Shown: in pieces, positions 46,091 to 56,396 of the stretch
Layout of the letters: every line of letters starts with the position of its first letter
Position numbering within the stretch: the first letter of the stretch is position 1
Source of the DNA: Herbaspirillum rubrisubalbicans
Lineage (GTDB): Bacteria > Pseudomonadota > Gammaproteobacteria > Burkholderiales > Burkholderiaceae_D
Reading direction: 5' to 3'
Assembly: GCF_003719195.1 (NCBI RefSeq)
Contig: NZ_CP024996.1
Coordinates: 1,116,001 to 1,180,000, forward strand
DNA: 64,000 nucleotides
Made by a program: the position numbers and the translations under genes
Notes under the pieces: model-generated
What the model was told of the DNA's origin: nothing
What the model saw: the letters and a program-made list of their open reading frames with translations, nothing else
Database searches by the model: none

Positions 46091-47125
46091 ATGGCCCAAT
46101 CCAGGCCCTCCGCCGAAGCCATCCTGAGCCGCGCCTGGCAAGGTCGTGGTCCGCTGGCCTGCCTGTTGTGGCCGCTGTCGCTGCTCTTTGGCGCCGTGGC
46201 GGCCTTGCGCCGCGCGCTCTTTGCACTGGGCATCAAGCGTGCCCAACGGCTGCCGGTGCCGGTAATCGTGGTGGGCAATGTGTTCGTGGGCGGGACCGGC
46301 AAGACACCCTTTGCGATCTGGTTGATTCAAGCGCTGCGCGCGGCCGGTTTTCATCCGGGCGTGATTTCCCGGGGCTATGGCGGCGGTGTGGAACAGACGC
46401 TGGTGGTCCATTCCGGCTCGGCGGCGGCGCAGGTGGGCGACGAACCCTTGCTGATCGTCCAGCGCACCGGCGTGCCGCTGGTGGTAGGGCGGCGCCGGGT
46501 GCAGGCCGGGCGCGCGCTGCTGGCGGCCCATCCCGAGGTGGACGTGATCATTTCCGACGATGGCTTGCAGCACTATGCGTTGGCGCGCGACATCGAGATC
46601 GTGCTCTCGGATGCGCGCGGCGTGGGCAATGGCTGGCTGCTGCCGGCCGGCCCTTTGCGCGAACCGGCTTGGCGCCGGCGCGATTTCTCGGTGCTCAACG
46701 TCGGCGTCGGCCAGCAGGGGGCGGCCCCGGCCGGCGTGTATGCCATGCAATTGCAGGCCGACTACGCGCTGCAACTGGCCCCGCCAGCCGCGCGCAAGCC
46801 GCTGGCGCAGATGGGAGAGGGCGGATTGCGGCTGGCGGCGGTGGCCGGCATCGGTAACCCCGGGCGTTTTTTCGCGACCCTGGAGGGGGCCGGATTGCAG
46901 GTCAGCCACCACCCCTTGCCCGACCATTACGACTTCGCCATCGATCCCTTTGCCGGCCTGGCCGCCGATGTCATCCTGATCACGGAAAAGGATGCAGTAA
47001 AATGCAGGGCTATCGAGGCCATCCGAAACGACCCGCGCATCTGGGTCGTGCCTGTCACGGCGCGCATCGACAGCGCGCTGGCTCAACACATAGTGGAGAA
47101 ACTCCGTGAACGCCCGACTGCTTGA
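46091..47125 (+). CDS. lpxK: tetraacyldisaccharide 4'-kinase
   Basis: A 344-residue inner-membrane-associated kinase that adds the 4' phosphate to lipid A disaccharide. The Walker-type motif GGTGKTPF is at about 67-74, preceded by [28 protein letters not shown] and TEKDAVKC are also characteristic. The ATG at 46091 gives the expected N-terminus (SRAWQGRGP); a longer upstream frame lacks homology. It overlaps the Trm112-like gene by 20 bases, the usual lpxK-Trm112-kdsB order. Confidence 0.95.
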   Translation: MAQSRPSAEAILSRAWQGRGPLACLLWPLSLLFGAVAALRRALFALGIKRAQRLPVPVIVVGNVFVGGTGKTPFAIWLIQALRAAGFHPGVISRGYGGGVEQTLVVHSGSAAAQVGDEPLLIVQRTGVPLVVGRRRVQAGRALLAAHPEVDVIISDDGLQHYALARDIEIVLSDARGVGNGWLLPAGPLREPAWRRRDFSVLNVGVGQQGAAPAGVYAMQLQADYALQLAPPAARKPLAQMGEGGLRLAAVAGIGNPGRFFATLEGAGLQVSHHPLPDHYDFAIDPFAGLAADVILITEKDAVKCRAIEAIRNDPRIWVVPVTARIDSALAQHIVEKLRERPTA

Positions 47126-47294
47126 TATCCTCGTTTGCCCCATCTGCAAGGGGCCGCTGGACTATGACAAGAAAGCCCAGGAACTGATCTGCAAGGCAGA
47201 CAAGCTGGCCTATCCGATCCGCGATGGCATCCCCATCATGTGGGCCGATGAAGCGCGCGAGCTGACCGCGGCCCCGGCCGCGCCAGCCGCCTGA
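47106..47294 (+). CDS. Trm112 family protein
   Basis: A 62-residue protein with a GTG start inside the lpxK 3' end. The pattern [14 protein letters not shown] (Cys11, Cys14), a third Cys in [13 protein letters not shown] and the IRDGIPIM ending are typical of bacterial Trm112/YcaR proteins. They may bind zinc or act as small activators or chaperones. An Ala/Pro tail follows. It is translated between lpxK and kdsB and probably coupled to lpxK. Confidence 0.92.
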   Translation: MNARLLDILVCPICKGPLDYDKKAQELICKADKLAYPIRDGIPIMWADEARELTAAPAAPAA

Positions 47295-47356
47295 CGCCTG
47301 ACGCCAGCTGCTGTTCCTTGATTCCCGATTTCTGCCTTCCTGCTGCGGTTGATACC

Positions 47357-48172
47357 ATGACCTTTACCGTCATCATCCCGGCGCGCCTGGCTTCCACGCG
47401 CCTGCCCAACAAGCCCTTGGCCGACCTCGGCGGCAAGCCCATGATCGTGCGCGTGGCCGAGCGCGCAGCGCTGTCGGGTGCGGCGCGCATCATCGTGGCC
47501 ACCGACCATCACGACATCCATGCCGCCTGCCAGGCACACGGCGTGGAGGTGGTCATGACCCGCGCCGACCATCCCTCCGGCACCGACCGCATCGCCGAAG
47601 TGGCCGCCGCCCTGGGCCTGGCCGAGGATGCCGTGGTGGTCAACGTGCAGGGCGATGAACCGCTGATCGATCCCGGCCTGATCGCGGCCACCGCCGCCCA
47701 TATCAAGGAGGGCGTGCCCATGGCCACGGCGGCGCACGCCATCGAGACCGCCGAGGATGCCTTCAATCCCAACGTGGTCAAGGTGGTGTTGAACAAGGAA
47801 GGCTGCGCCATGTATTTCTCGCGCGCCACCATTCCCTGGCATCGCGATGCCTTTGCCAAGTCGCGCGCGGTGTTGCCGGACGCCACCGGCCCCGACCACG
47901 TCAACGAATACGTGCCGCTGCGCCATATCGGCCTGTATGCCTACAGCAACCGCTTCCTGCAGCTCTACCCGACGCTGGCGCCGGCGCCGCTGGAACGTAT
48001 CGAGGCGCTGGAGCAGTTGCGCGTGCTCTGGCATGGACATGCCATCGCGGTGCACGTCACCTCGCTGGTGCCGGAGGCCGGTGTCGATACGCCCGAGGAT
48101 CTGTTGCGCGTGCGCAAGCATTTCGAGGTGCCGCCCGACAGCCCCCTGATCCAGACCATCTCCGCGCTTTGA
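47357..48172 (+). CDS. kdsB: 3-deoxy-manno-octulosonate cytidylyltransferase
   Basis: A 271-residue cytosolic enzyme that activates KDO with CTP for lipopolysaccharide core synthesis. The nucleotide-binding start [15 protein letters not shown] is at about 6-20. [12 protein letters not shown] and [11 protein letters not shown] are also diagnostic. The C-terminus [12 protein letters not shown] is usual. The ATG at 47357 (MTFTVI) is chosen because the fold starts there. It follows Trm112 by 62 bases and precedes adk by about 280 bases. Confidence 0.96.
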   Translation: MTFTVIIPARLASTRLPNKPLADLGGKPMIVRVAERAALSGAARIIVATDHHDIHAACQAHGVEVVMTRADHPSGTDRIAEVAAALGLAEDAVVVNVQGDEPLIDPGLIAATAAHIKEGVPMATAAHAIETAEDAFNPNVVKVVLNKEGCAMYFSRATIPWHRDAFAKSRAVLPDATGPDHVNEYVPLRHIGLYAYSNRFLQLYPTLAPAPLERIEALEQLRVLWHGHAIAVHVTSLVPEAGVDTPEDLLRVRKHFEVPPDSPLIQTISAL

Positions 48173-48335
48173 TGGGCGGGCCGCAGGCATGATCCGGCGC
48201 AAGGTGGCACCGATCGGCTTGCTGTAAGTTCCATGTCAAGCTGACACGACACAATCGAAAGCCGGAGACTGCTTAAAAATCAGGCGTTTGTCATGGTTAG
48301 GTAAGATTTTGTGGTAAGTTTCGTCCCAGAGTTGA

Positions 48336-49106
<771 letters not shown>

Positions 49107-49110
49107 AGTG

Positions 49111-49135
49111 AAGCGGACTTCGGTCCGCTTTTTTT
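49111..49135 (+). terminator. Rho-independent terminator after adk
   Basis: AAGCGGAC (49111-49118), loop TTCG, GTCCGCTT (49123-49130), then a T-run. The very stable UUCG tetraloop makes this a strong terminator. Confidence 0.95.
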
Positions 49136-49377
49136 ATGCTGTCGCGCTTCATGCATCCAGCGCGGCAGACCGCAAAAACTAAGTAAACCGATCACCGGTC
49201 ATCACGCCCGCCCGAGGGCGCGATACCGGCGGCCCGGCAAGGCAGAACAATTCCAATAAAAAGGGCGACGCAATTTGCAGGCGCAGTATCGGCAGCGACC
49301 AACCGGGGCAGCATGGCCCGGGCGAGGCGGCCGATGTTCGTGATTGTTGATGAGTCGTGATAATAAAGGAGATGAAG

Positions 49378-51420
49378 ATGGCACTTGCCCTGTGGTTTGC
49401 CATTGCCTGCGGCTTGGTCGCGGTGATCTATGGCCTGGTATCGCGTAGCTGGATTCTCAAGCAAGACCCCGGCAATCCCCGTATGCAGGAAATCGCTCTG
49501 GCCATCCAGCAGGGTGCGGCGGCCTATCTGGCGCGCCAGTACCGCACCATCGCCATGGTCGGGGTGGTGCTGCTGATCGTCATTGCCGTCATTCCCGGAC
49601 TGGGGTGGCTCACTGCCATCGGCTTCCTGCTGGGGGCAGTGCTGTCCGGCGCCTGCGGCTTCATCGGCATGAATGTCTCGGTGCGCGCCAACGTGCGCAC
49701 AGCCCAGGCCGCCACACGCGGCATGAACGAGGCGCTGGGCGTGGCTTTCCGCGGTGGGGCGATTACCGGGATGCTGGTGGTGGGGCTGGGTCTGCTGGGG
49801 GTGTCGCTGTTCTTCTGGGCCTTGTTCGTCTACGGGCAAGGGCGTGCGGCGAGCCTGCATGACGCCATCCAACCCTTGATCGGGCTGGCCTTCGGCGCTT
49901 CGCTCATCTCCATCTTCGCGCGGCTGGGGGGCGGCATCTTCACCAAGGGTGCCGACGTCGGCGCCGATCTGGTGGGCAAGGTCGAGGCCGGCATTCCCGA
50001 GGATGATCCGCGTAACCCCGCCGTGATCGCCGACAATGTCGGTGACAACGTGGGAGACTGCGCCGGCATGGCCGCCGATCTGTTCGAGACCTACGTGGTC
50101 ACGCTGGTGGCCACCATGCTGCTGGGCAGCTTGATGTTGAAGGGCATGGAAACCCTGGCCGTGCTCTATCCGCTGGCACTGGGCGGGGTCTCCATCCTGG
50201 CTTCCATCGTCGGCTGCGCCATGGTCAAGGCGCAGCCGGGCAAGAAGATCATGGCGGCGCTCTACACCGGCCTGTGGTGGGCGGCGGGGTTGTCGCTGCT
50301 GGGCTTTGCAGCGGTCACCTGGCTGCTGTTGCCGCCCGAATTGCGCCTGCCGCTGATGGGCGCGGCGGTGGTGGGCATCGTGCTGACCGGCTTGATGGTC
50401 TATATCACCGAGTACTACACCGGCACCGACTTCAAGCCCGTGCGCCACATCGCCGAGGCGTCAACCACCGGGCATGGCACCAACATCATCGCCGGGCTGG
50501 GCGTGTCGATGAAATCGACCGCCTATCCGGTGCTGGCGGTGTGCGCGGCGATCCTGGCGTCGTATTGGCTGGCCGGGCTGTACGGGATTGCGATTGCGGC
50601 CACCTCCATGCTGTCCATGGCCGGCATCGTGGTGGCGCTGGATGCCTATGGCCCCATCACCGATAACGCCGGCGGCATCGCCGAGATGTCCGGCCTGCCC
50701 GATTCGGTGCGCGCCATCACCGACCCGCTCGATGCCGTGGGCAATACCACCAAGGCCGTCACCAAGGGCTATGCCATCGGTTCGGCCGGGCTGGCGGCGC
50801 TGGTGCTGTTTGCCGACTATACCCATGCGCTGGAATCGGTGGGCAAGACGGCCAGCTTCGACTTGTCCAGTCCGGCGGTGATCATCGGCCTGTTTATCGG
50901 CGGGCTGATTCCCTATCTGTTCGGCGCCATGGCGATGGAAGCGGTCGGGCGCGCCGCCGGCGCGGTGGTGGTGGAGGTGCGCCGCCAGTTCCGCGACATC
51001 GCCGGCATCATGGATGGCAGCGGCCGGCCCGAGTATGACCGTGCGGTGGACATGCTGACTTCCTCGGCCATCCGCGAGATGATCCTGCCCTCGCTGTTGC
51101 CGGTGATCGTGCCCATCCTGGTGGGCTTGCTGCTGGGACCGTCAGCACTGGGCGGCCTGTTGATGGGCACCATCGTCACGGGTCTGTTCGTGGCCATTTC
51201 GATGACCACCGGTGGCGGCGCCTGGGACAACGCCAAGAAATACATCGAGGATGGCCACCACGGCGGCAAGGGTTCGGATGCCCACAAGGCCGCCGTCACG
51301 GGCGACACCGTGGGCGATCCCTACAAGGACACGGCCGGGCCGGCGGTCAACCCCCTGATCAAGATCATCAACATCGTGGCGCTGCTGCTGGTGCCGCTGT
51401 TGCCTGCGCTGCCGAGTTGA
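49378..51420 (+). CDS. hppA: membrane-bound proton-translocating pyrophosphatase
   Basis: A 680-residue inner-membrane pump with about 16 helices that couples PPi hydrolysis to H+ export. The PPi site reads [13 protein letters not shown] and [19 protein letters not shown] near residues 195-225, with a matching C-terminal [19 protein letters not shown]. The segment [10 protein letters not shown] has Lys at about 459, the residue found in K+-independent pumps; K+-dependent ones have Ala. AAAGGAG is six bases before the ATG at 49378, so the upstream ATG is not used. A GC-rich hairpin follows the stop. Confidence 0.95.
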   Translation: MALALWFAIACGLVAVIYGLVSRSWILKQDPGNPRMQEIALAIQQGAAAYLARQYRTIAMVGVVLLIVIAVIPGLGWLTAIGFLLGAVLSGACGFIGMNVSVRANVRTAQAATRGMNEALGVAFRGGAITGMLVVGLGLLGVSLFFWALFVYGQGRAASLHDAIQPLIGLAFGASLISIFARLGGGIFTKGADVGADLVGKVEAGIPEDDPRNPAVIADNVGDNVGDCAGMAADLFETYVVTLVATMLLGSLMLKGMETLAVLYPLALGGVSILASIVGCAMVKAQPGKKIMAALYTGLWWAAGLSLLGFAAVTWLLLPPELRLPLMGAAVVGIVLTGLMVYITEYYTGTDFKPVRHIAEASTTGHGTNIIAGLGVSMKSTAYPVLAVCAAILASYWLAGLYGIAIAATSMLSMAGIVVALDAYGPITDNAGGIAEMSGLPDSVRAITDPLDAVGNTTKAVTKGYAIGSAGLAALVLFADYTHALESVGKTASFDLSSPAVIIGLFIGGLIPYLFGAMAMEAVGRAAGAVVVEVRRQFRDIAGIMDGSGRPEYDRAVDMLTSSAIREMILPSLLPVIVPILVGLLLGPSALGGLLMGTIVTGLFVAISMTTGGGAWDNAKKYIEDGHHGGKGSDAHKAAVTGDTVGDPYKDTAGPAVNPLIKIINIVALLLVPLLPALPS

Positions 51421-51425
51421 TCGGC

Positions 51426-51454
51426 TTGGGTGGCACCCTGCGCAGGCCACCCAA
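51426..51454 (+). terminator. hairpin after hppA
   Basis: TTGGGTGGC (51426-51434) pairs perfectly with GCCACCCAA (51446-51454) over 11 bases, with extra GGCTT/AAGCC pairing outside. There is no T-run, so it may stabilise the 3' end or terminate weakly. Confidence 0.6.
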
Positions 51455-51517
51455 ATAAGCCGCATTTGCCGGCCAATTCTCTTCTCCACAGGGGGGCGCT
51501 GCTGATAAGCTCCCCCT

Positions 51518-52723
51518 ATGGAGACCATGGAACATAAAACAGGCTTGATCCTGACCGGCGGTGGCGCCCGGGCGGCTTACCAGGTGGGCGTGCTCAACGC
51601 CATCTCGATGATCCTGCTCGAAGCCGGTTGGCCGGTGCACAGCAATCCCTTCCCCATCATCTGCGGCACCTCGGCCGGCGCCATCAATGGCACCGCCCTG
51701 GCGTGCCGCGCCGATGACTTCGGCGAGGCGGTGCGCGAGCTGATGGCGGTGTGGAGCAATTTCAAGGTGGAGCAGGTGTACCGTGCCGATTCGCTGGGCG
51801 TGATCCGCTCGGGCGCGCGCTGGCTGTCGCTGTTTTCCTTCGGCTGGCTGCTGCGCAAATGGCGCGCCAATCCACCCAATTCCTTGCTGGACAACACGCC
51901 GCTGGTGAGTATGCTGCATCGCCTGCTGGACCTGCCGCGGCTGGATGCGGCGCTGGAGCAGGGCCAGTTGCACGCGTTGGCGGTCACGGCGTCGTCCTAC
52001 ACCAGCGGCCAGCACATCACCTTCTATCAATGTGCAGAAGAAATCGAACCCTGGCGCCGCACCCAGCGCCTGGCCATGCGCGACCAGATCGGCATCGACC
52101 ACTTGCTGGCGTCCTCGGCCATTCCCTTCATCTTTCCTGCCATTCCGGTATACATCGATGGCCGCTGCGAATATTGCGGCGATGGCTCCATGCGCCAGAT
52201 CGCGCCGATCTCGCCGGCCATCCACCTGGGCGCCACCAAGGTGCTCATCATCGGTGCCGGACGCATGGGCGAGAAGGGCGAACAGGCGCCCACCAATACC
52301 CCGCATTACCCCAGCCTGGCCCAGGTGGCCGGTCATGCCATGTCGGGCATCTTCCTCGATGGTCTCTCGGCCGATATCGAACGCATCAACCGGGTCAACC
52401 AGACGCTGTCCGTATTGAATGAAGAGCAGCGCCGCCATACTCCCTTGAAGCCCATCCGCACCCTGGTGATCTCGCCCTCGCATCGCATCGACAGCATCGC
52501 CAGCCGCCACGTGCTCAACCTGCCGCGCCCCATCCGCACCATGCTGGGCGGCATCGGTGCCACCGAGGCGCGTGGCTCGGCGCTGGCCTCCTATCTGCTG
52601 TTCGAACAAAGCTTCACCCGCGAACTGATCGCCCTGGGCCAAAGCGATACCTACGCCAAGCGCGAGGAAGTGCTGGCCTTTTTTGAACCGGATACCGCCC
52701 AGCTACTCCAAGCCCCTACCTGA
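51518..52723 (+). CDS. patatin-like phospholipase
   Basis: A 401-residue patatin-family lipid acyl hydrolase. The oxyanion motif GGGARAAYQ is at about 14-22, nucleophile Ser52 in CGTSAGAING, and the catalytic Asp in GDGSMRQ near 222, giving the Ser-Asp dyad. No signal peptide is seen, so it is probably cytosolic or delivered by other means. It is monocistronic between hppA and the RNase gene. It could act on membrane phospholipids; the physiological substrate is unknown. Confidence 0.88.
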   Translation: METMEHKTGLILTGGGARAAYQVGVLNAISMILLEAGWPVHSNPFPIICGTSAGAINGTALACRADDFGEAVRELMAVWSNFKVEQVYRADSLGVIRSGARWLSLFSFGWLLRKWRANPPNSLLDNTPLVSMLHRLLDLPRLDAALEQGQLHALAVTASSYTSGQHITFYQCAEEIEPWRRTQRLAMRDQIGIDHLLASSAIPFIFPAIPVYIDGRCEYCGDGSMRQIAPISPAIHLGATKVLIIGAGRMGEKGEQAPTNTPHYPSLAQVAGHAMSGIFLDGLSADIERINRVNQTLSVLNEEQRRHTPLKPIRTLVISPSHRIDSIASRHVLNLPRPIRTMLGGIGATEARGSALASYLLFEQSFTRELIALGQSDTYAKREEVLAFFEPDTAQLLQAPT

Positions 52724-52833
52724 CTTGCTGCCGGTCAAACTCCATGCCCACCGTGGTTGCCTCGCCGAAAGCAACACGTTAATCTACCGAGTGCTGTTGT
52801 CCTCTGTTGACAAAATTGCAATTTAAAGAATCA

Positions 52834-53244
52834 ATGCCGACGATGCAAATGCGAGTCCGATTCATTTTCTCTTTCTTCATCCGCTACTGGCTGGTCCTGC
52901 TGACGGCCCTCATGCTGGCCGCGCCGGTTCATGCCCGTGGCCCGGCGCCGGGGAGCTTGCCGGAAGTCAACCTGGACCAGTTGCCGCGCGAAGCCCAGCA
53001 GACCATGGCGCTGATCCGTCAGGGCGGCCCTTTCCCCTATGAAAAGGATGGTGCCGTCTTCGGCAACTATGAAGGGGTTTTACCCAAGCAAAAGCGCGGG
53101 TATTATCGCGAATACACGGTCAAGACGCCGCGTGCCCGCAATCGCGGCGCCCGCCGCATCATCAGCGGGGGCGAGCCCGCTTCTTCCGGCGAATACTATT
53201 ACACCAGCGATCATTACAAGACCTTCCGGCGCATCCGCGATTGA
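52834..53244 (+). CDS. secreted guanyl-specific ribonuclease (barnase/RNase Sa-like)
   Basis: A 136-residue protein with a hydrophobic signal segment (YWLVLLTALMLAAPVHA, about 18-34), so it is exported. The mature part matches the microbial N1/T1 ribonuclease fold. It has FPYEKDGAVFGNYEG, then YREYTVKTP with the catalytic Glu (about 93), Arg in GARRI (about 107-108) and YYYTSDHYKTFRRI with the catalytic His (about 127). The start is uncertain between ATGs at 52834, 52843 and 52849. A barstar-like inhibitor is encoded 125 bases downstream, a classical pair. Confidence 0.88.
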   Translation: MPTMQMRVRFIFSFFIRYWLVLLTALMLAAPVHARGPAPGSLPEVNLDQLPREAQQTMALIRQGGPFPYEKDGAVFGNYEGVLPKQKRGYYREYTVKTPRARNRGARRIISGGEPASSGEYYYTSDHYKTFRRIRD

Positions 53245-53369
53245 TCGCGCCCAGGAGCAGGGCAAGGCGCGCAAGCCCTGCCGCAGCAAGCGTCAAACAT
53301 CAGGTCAGCCAAGTCAGCCACTATAACCAAGACAGCCACACTGCCCCGCCTATGGATACTGAAGGGAAA

Positions 53370-53768
53370 ATGAGTTTGTTCAAAACGGTGCCGCCCAATA
53401 TCGTGCAGTCGATCCGCGCCTTTCGCGTGAACGAGCTGCAGCAGGAGGCCGCGCACCTGCAGCAGCATTTTCTCTACGCCTATTGTGCCGATGCCCTCAC
53501 CAAGCAGCAGGTGCTCACTACCATCGCCACTGCCTTCCACTTTCCGCGACACTTTGGCAAGAACTTCGACGCCCTGCACGATTGCCTGACCGACCTGACC
53601 CACAAGGCCGGCAAGCAGATCGGCTTCGTCGTGGTGCTGGAACAACTGCCCAATACCCAGAAATTCGACAAGGAAGCGCGCGAAACCCTGCTCGACGTGT
53701 TCCGCGACGCCGCCGATTACTGGGCCGAAAAGAAGGTGCCGTTCCGGGTCTTCTATTCCTTCCAGTAA
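53370..53768 (+). CDS. barstar-like ribonuclease inhibitor
   Basis: A 132-residue cytosolic protein of the barstar family. FHFPRHFGKNFDALHDCLTDL (two pieces, about 56-76) matches the barstar inhibitory helix region, where the Asp and Cys/Trp cluster blocks the RNase active site. The C-terminus VFYSFQ is usual. The ATG at 53370 follows GAAGGG; an ATG at 53352 has no ribosome binding site. It directly follows the barnase-like gene and would protect the producer from the enzyme before export. Confidence 0.9.
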   Translation: MSLFKTVPPNIVQSIRAFRVNELQQEAAHLQQHFLYAYCADALTKQQVLTTIATAFHFPRHFGKNFDALHDCLTDLTHKAGKQIGFVVVLEQLPNTQKFDKEARETLLDVFRDAADYWAEKKVPFRVFYSFQ

Positions 53769-53868
53769 ATTTTCTTCACATTTTGATAAATCTTTTACGC
53801 CACGCGGTAGCTTTCACATCGTGAAAAGCGGGGGCGAAGAGGCCGTCAGCAGGTACAATGCGCACACC

Positions 53869-54480
53869 ATGAGAAGCATTGTCATCCTGATTTCCGGACG
53901 TGGCAGCAATATGGAAGCCATCGTCCGCGCCGCACAGGCCGAGCGCTGGCCTGCCAGAATTGCCGCCGTCATCAGCAACCGCGCCGACGCCAGCGGCCTC
54001 GAATTCGCCGCCAGCCACGGCATTGCCACCGCCGTCATTGCCAACCGCGACTATCCCACGCGCGATCAGTTCGATGCCGCCCTGCGCGCGCAGATCGATA
54101 CCTTCGCGCCGGACCTGGTGGTGCTGGCGGGGTTCATGCGGATCCTGACGGCGCCTTTCGTCAATCATTACCAGGGCCGTATGCTCAACATCCACCCGTC
54201 GCTGCTGCCCAGTTTCCCCGGCCTGGCGACGCACCGCCAGGCGCTGGCGGCGGGGGTGAAGCTGCATGGCGCCACCGTGCACTTCGTCACGCCCGACCTC
54301 GACCACGGCCCCATCGTGGCCCAGGCTGCCGTGCCGGTGCTGGAGGACGATAGTGAAGAGACGCTCGCCGAGCGCGTCCTGGAACAGGAACATGTGATCT
54401 ACCCGCGCGCCGTGCGCTGGTTCGTGCAGGGCCGCCTGGCGCTGGATGGTGCCCGCGTGCGTCTGGCCGCCGAGCATTGA
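53869..54480 (+). CDS. purN: phosphoribosylglycinamide formyltransferase
   Basis: A 203-residue purine biosynthesis enzyme that transfers a formyl group from 10-formyl-THF to GAR. It starts IVILISGRGSNMEAIV and has the catalytic set Asn-His-Asp in MLNIHPSLLPSFPG and HFVTPDLDHGPI. The ATG at 53869 begins just before the first strand; a longer GTG-initiated frame is less likely. The next gene, an RsmB-type methyltransferase, lies 60 bases downstream on the same strand. Confidence 0.96.
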   Translation: MRSIVILISGRGSNMEAIVRAAQAERWPARIAAVISNRADASGLEFAASHGIATAVIANRDYPTRDQFDAALRAQIDTFAPDLVVLAGFMRILTAPFVNHYQGRMLNIHPSLLPSFPGLATHRQALAAGVKLHGATVHFVTPDLDHGPIVAQAAVPVLEDDSEETLAERVLEQEHVIYPRAVRWFVQGRLALDGARVRLAAEH

Positions 54481-54540
54481 GGCGCTTGCCACCTGTCGTT
54501 TGCGCCACCCTTATCTTGAATTGAATCTGAAGGACCTAGC

Positions 54541-55800
54541 ATGAGATTGCCTCCCGCGATCATCCCCCATACCGAAGAACTGCTGCGCGAAGTGCTGCGC
54601 TTTACCGGCCCGGCCGACGTCACCCTGTCGCGCTACTTCCGCGACAACCCGCGCCTAGGCAGCCGCGAGCGCGGCGTGATCGCCGAGGCGGTCTACGGCC
54701 TGCTGCGCAACAAGACGGTACTGACCAATTTCGCCGAATCCGGCAGCGGCCCCATGATGCGCCGCCTGGCCCTGCTGGGCCTGGCCGATGCGGTCGGCGC
54801 CGAATCCATCGCCGGGCTCCAGGAAGGCGAAGCCGACTGGCTGGAACGCGTGGCCCAGATCGACCGCACCCAGTTGGCGCCGCAGATGCGCAGCAACCTG
54901 CCGCCCTGGCTATGGGAAAAGCTGGTGGCCCGCATGGGAGAAGACGCCACCCTGCAACTGGCCGATGCCATGAACCGCCCGGCGCCGCTGGACCTGCGGG
55001 TCAATGCCCTTAAGGCCGACCGCGATACCGTCATCGCTGAACTGGCCAAGGCTCCGGTGGCCTGCGAGCCGACTCCGTATTCCCCGCTGGGCCTGCGCGT
55101 GTTCAAGAAGCCGGCCCTGCAGAACCTGCCGCTGTTCAAGGATGGCGCCATCGAAGTGCAAGATGAAGGCAGCCAGCTGCTGGCCCAGATCGTCGGCGCC
55201 AAGCGCGGCGAGATGGTGGCCGATTTCTGTGCCGGCGCCGGTGGCAAGACCCTGGCGCTGGGGGCGCTGATGCGCAATACCGGTCGTCTGTATGCCTTCG
55301 ATGTGTCCGAAAAGCGCTTGGCCAAGCTCAAACCGCGCCTGGCCCGTAGCGGCCTGTCCAACGTGCATCCGGTGGTGATCGCCCACGAGAACGATGCCAA
55401 GGTCAAGCGCCTGGCCGGCAAGCTCGACCGCGTGTTGGTCGATGCCCCTTGCAGCGGCCTGGGCACCCTGCGCCGCAATCCCGACATGAAGTGGCGCCAG
55501 AGCGTGGAGACGCTCACCGAGATGCGCGCCAAGCAAGGTTCCATCCTGGCCAGCGCCGCGCGCCTGGTGCGCCCGGGCGGCCGCCTGGTGTACGGCACCT
55601 GCAGCTTCCTGGAAGAAGAAAACGACGAAGTCATCGCCGAATTCCTGCAATCGCACCCGGACTTTACGCTGCGCCCCATGAGCGAAGTGCTGGCCGAGCA
55701 GAAGATTGCCCTGGACACCGGCGACTATCTCAAGCTGCTGCCGCATCTGCACCAGACCGATGGCTTCTTCGCCGCCGTGATGGAGCGTCGCGCGGCATGA
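54541..55800 (+). CDS. RsmB/NOP family rRNA cytosine-C5 methyltransferase
   Basis: A 419-residue SAM-dependent RNA methyltransferase. The N-terminal helical part (about 1-130) is NusB-like. The catalytic domain has the SAM motif DFCAGAGGKTLALG near 222-235, motif IV DAPCSGLGTLRRNP with a conserved Cys, and motif VI GTCSFLEEEN with the second Cys (nucleophile). GAAGGA precedes the ATG. The stop overlaps the next gene's ATG (ATGA), so the PLD-family protein is coupled to it. The target base is probably in 16S rRNA. Confidence 0.92.
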   Translation: MRLPPAIIPHTEELLREVLRFTGPADVTLSRYFRDNPRLGSRERGVIAEAVYGLLRNKTVLTNFAESGSGPMMRRLALLGLADAVGAESIAGLQEGEADWLERVAQIDRTQLAPQMRSNLPPWLWEKLVARMGEDATLQLADAMNRPAPLDLRVNALKADRDTVIAELAKAPVACEPTPYSPLGLRVFKKPALQNLPLFKDGAIEVQDEGSQLLAQIVGAKRGEMVADFCAGAGGKTLALGALMRNTGRLYAFDVSEKRLAKLKPRLARSGLSNVHPVVIAHENDAKVKRLAGKLDRVLVDAPCSGLGTLRRNPDMKWRQSVETLTEMRAKQGSILASAARLVRPGGRLVYGTCSFLEEENDEVIAEFLQSHPDFTLRPMSEVLAEQKIALDTGDYLKLLPHLHQTDGFFAAVMERRAA

Positions 55801-56372
55801 TGCGTCGGCTTGTCGGGCCTTGCCTGGCCGCAGGCCTGCTGGCGGCACTTGCTGCGGGCAACCTGCAGGCCAGGGAAGCCCTGCCGGCACCGCCGGTAAT
55901 GGCCGCGCAAGGCACGGTCCAGTCCGCCTTTGCGCCCTGGGACGATATCGAAGCCCTGATCGTCGGCCAGCTCGATGGCGCCCGTCGCCAGATCCTGGTG
56001 CAAGCCTACCTGCTGACCAGCCGTCCCATCACCGATGCGCTGGTGGCGGCCCGCAAGCGCGGCATCGACGTGCGCGTGCTGATGGACGCCGGCCAGCTGG
56101 ACAAGAATGCCACCGACCGCCTGCGCCAGCTACGCGCCGCCGGCATCCCGGTCTGGCTGGAAACCGAGTACCGCAATGCTCACAACAAGGTCATCGTCAT
56201 CGATGCCGCCTTGCCTACGGCCACGGTGATTACCGGCAGCTACAATTTCACCTGGTCGGCCCAGCACAAGAATGCCGAGAACGTGCTCATCCTGGGCAAG
56301 AACCCGCCGCTGGCGGCGCGTTACGCCAGCAACTGGCAGCGCCACCGCCAGGATGCCGAAGCGGCACCCTGA
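55797..56372 (+). CDS. phospholipase D family protein (Nuc-like, single HKD)
   Basis: A 191-residue exported protein with a signal peptide (LVGPCLAAGLLAALAAGNLQA, two pieces, about 5-26). It carries one HKD motif: HNKVIVID and downstream GSYNFTWSAQHKNAEN. It resembles the Salmonella Nuc endonuclease, which dimerises to form one active site. Tandem ATGs overlap the methyltransferase stop. It probably works in the periplasm on nucleic acid or phosphodiester substrates. A genuine phospholipase usually has two HKD motifs, so nuclease activity is favoured. Confidence 0.85.
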   Translation: MMRRLVGPCLAAGLLAALAAGNLQAREALPAPPVMAAQGTVQSAFAPWDDIEALIVGQLDGARRQILVQAYLLTSRPITDALVAARKRGIDVRVLMDAGQLDKNATDRLRQLRAAGIPVWLETEYRNAHNKVIVIDAALPTATVITGSYNFTWSAQHKNAENVLILGKNPPLAARYASNWQRHRQDAEAAP

Positions 56373-56396
56373 TCTGACCCTTCATACCGGCCAGTC

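Noticed and set aside
48260..48330. adk promoter from TTGTCA (48288) and TAAGAT (48302)
   Set aside because: The spacing between the two boxes is only 8 bases, too short for a sigma-70 promoter.
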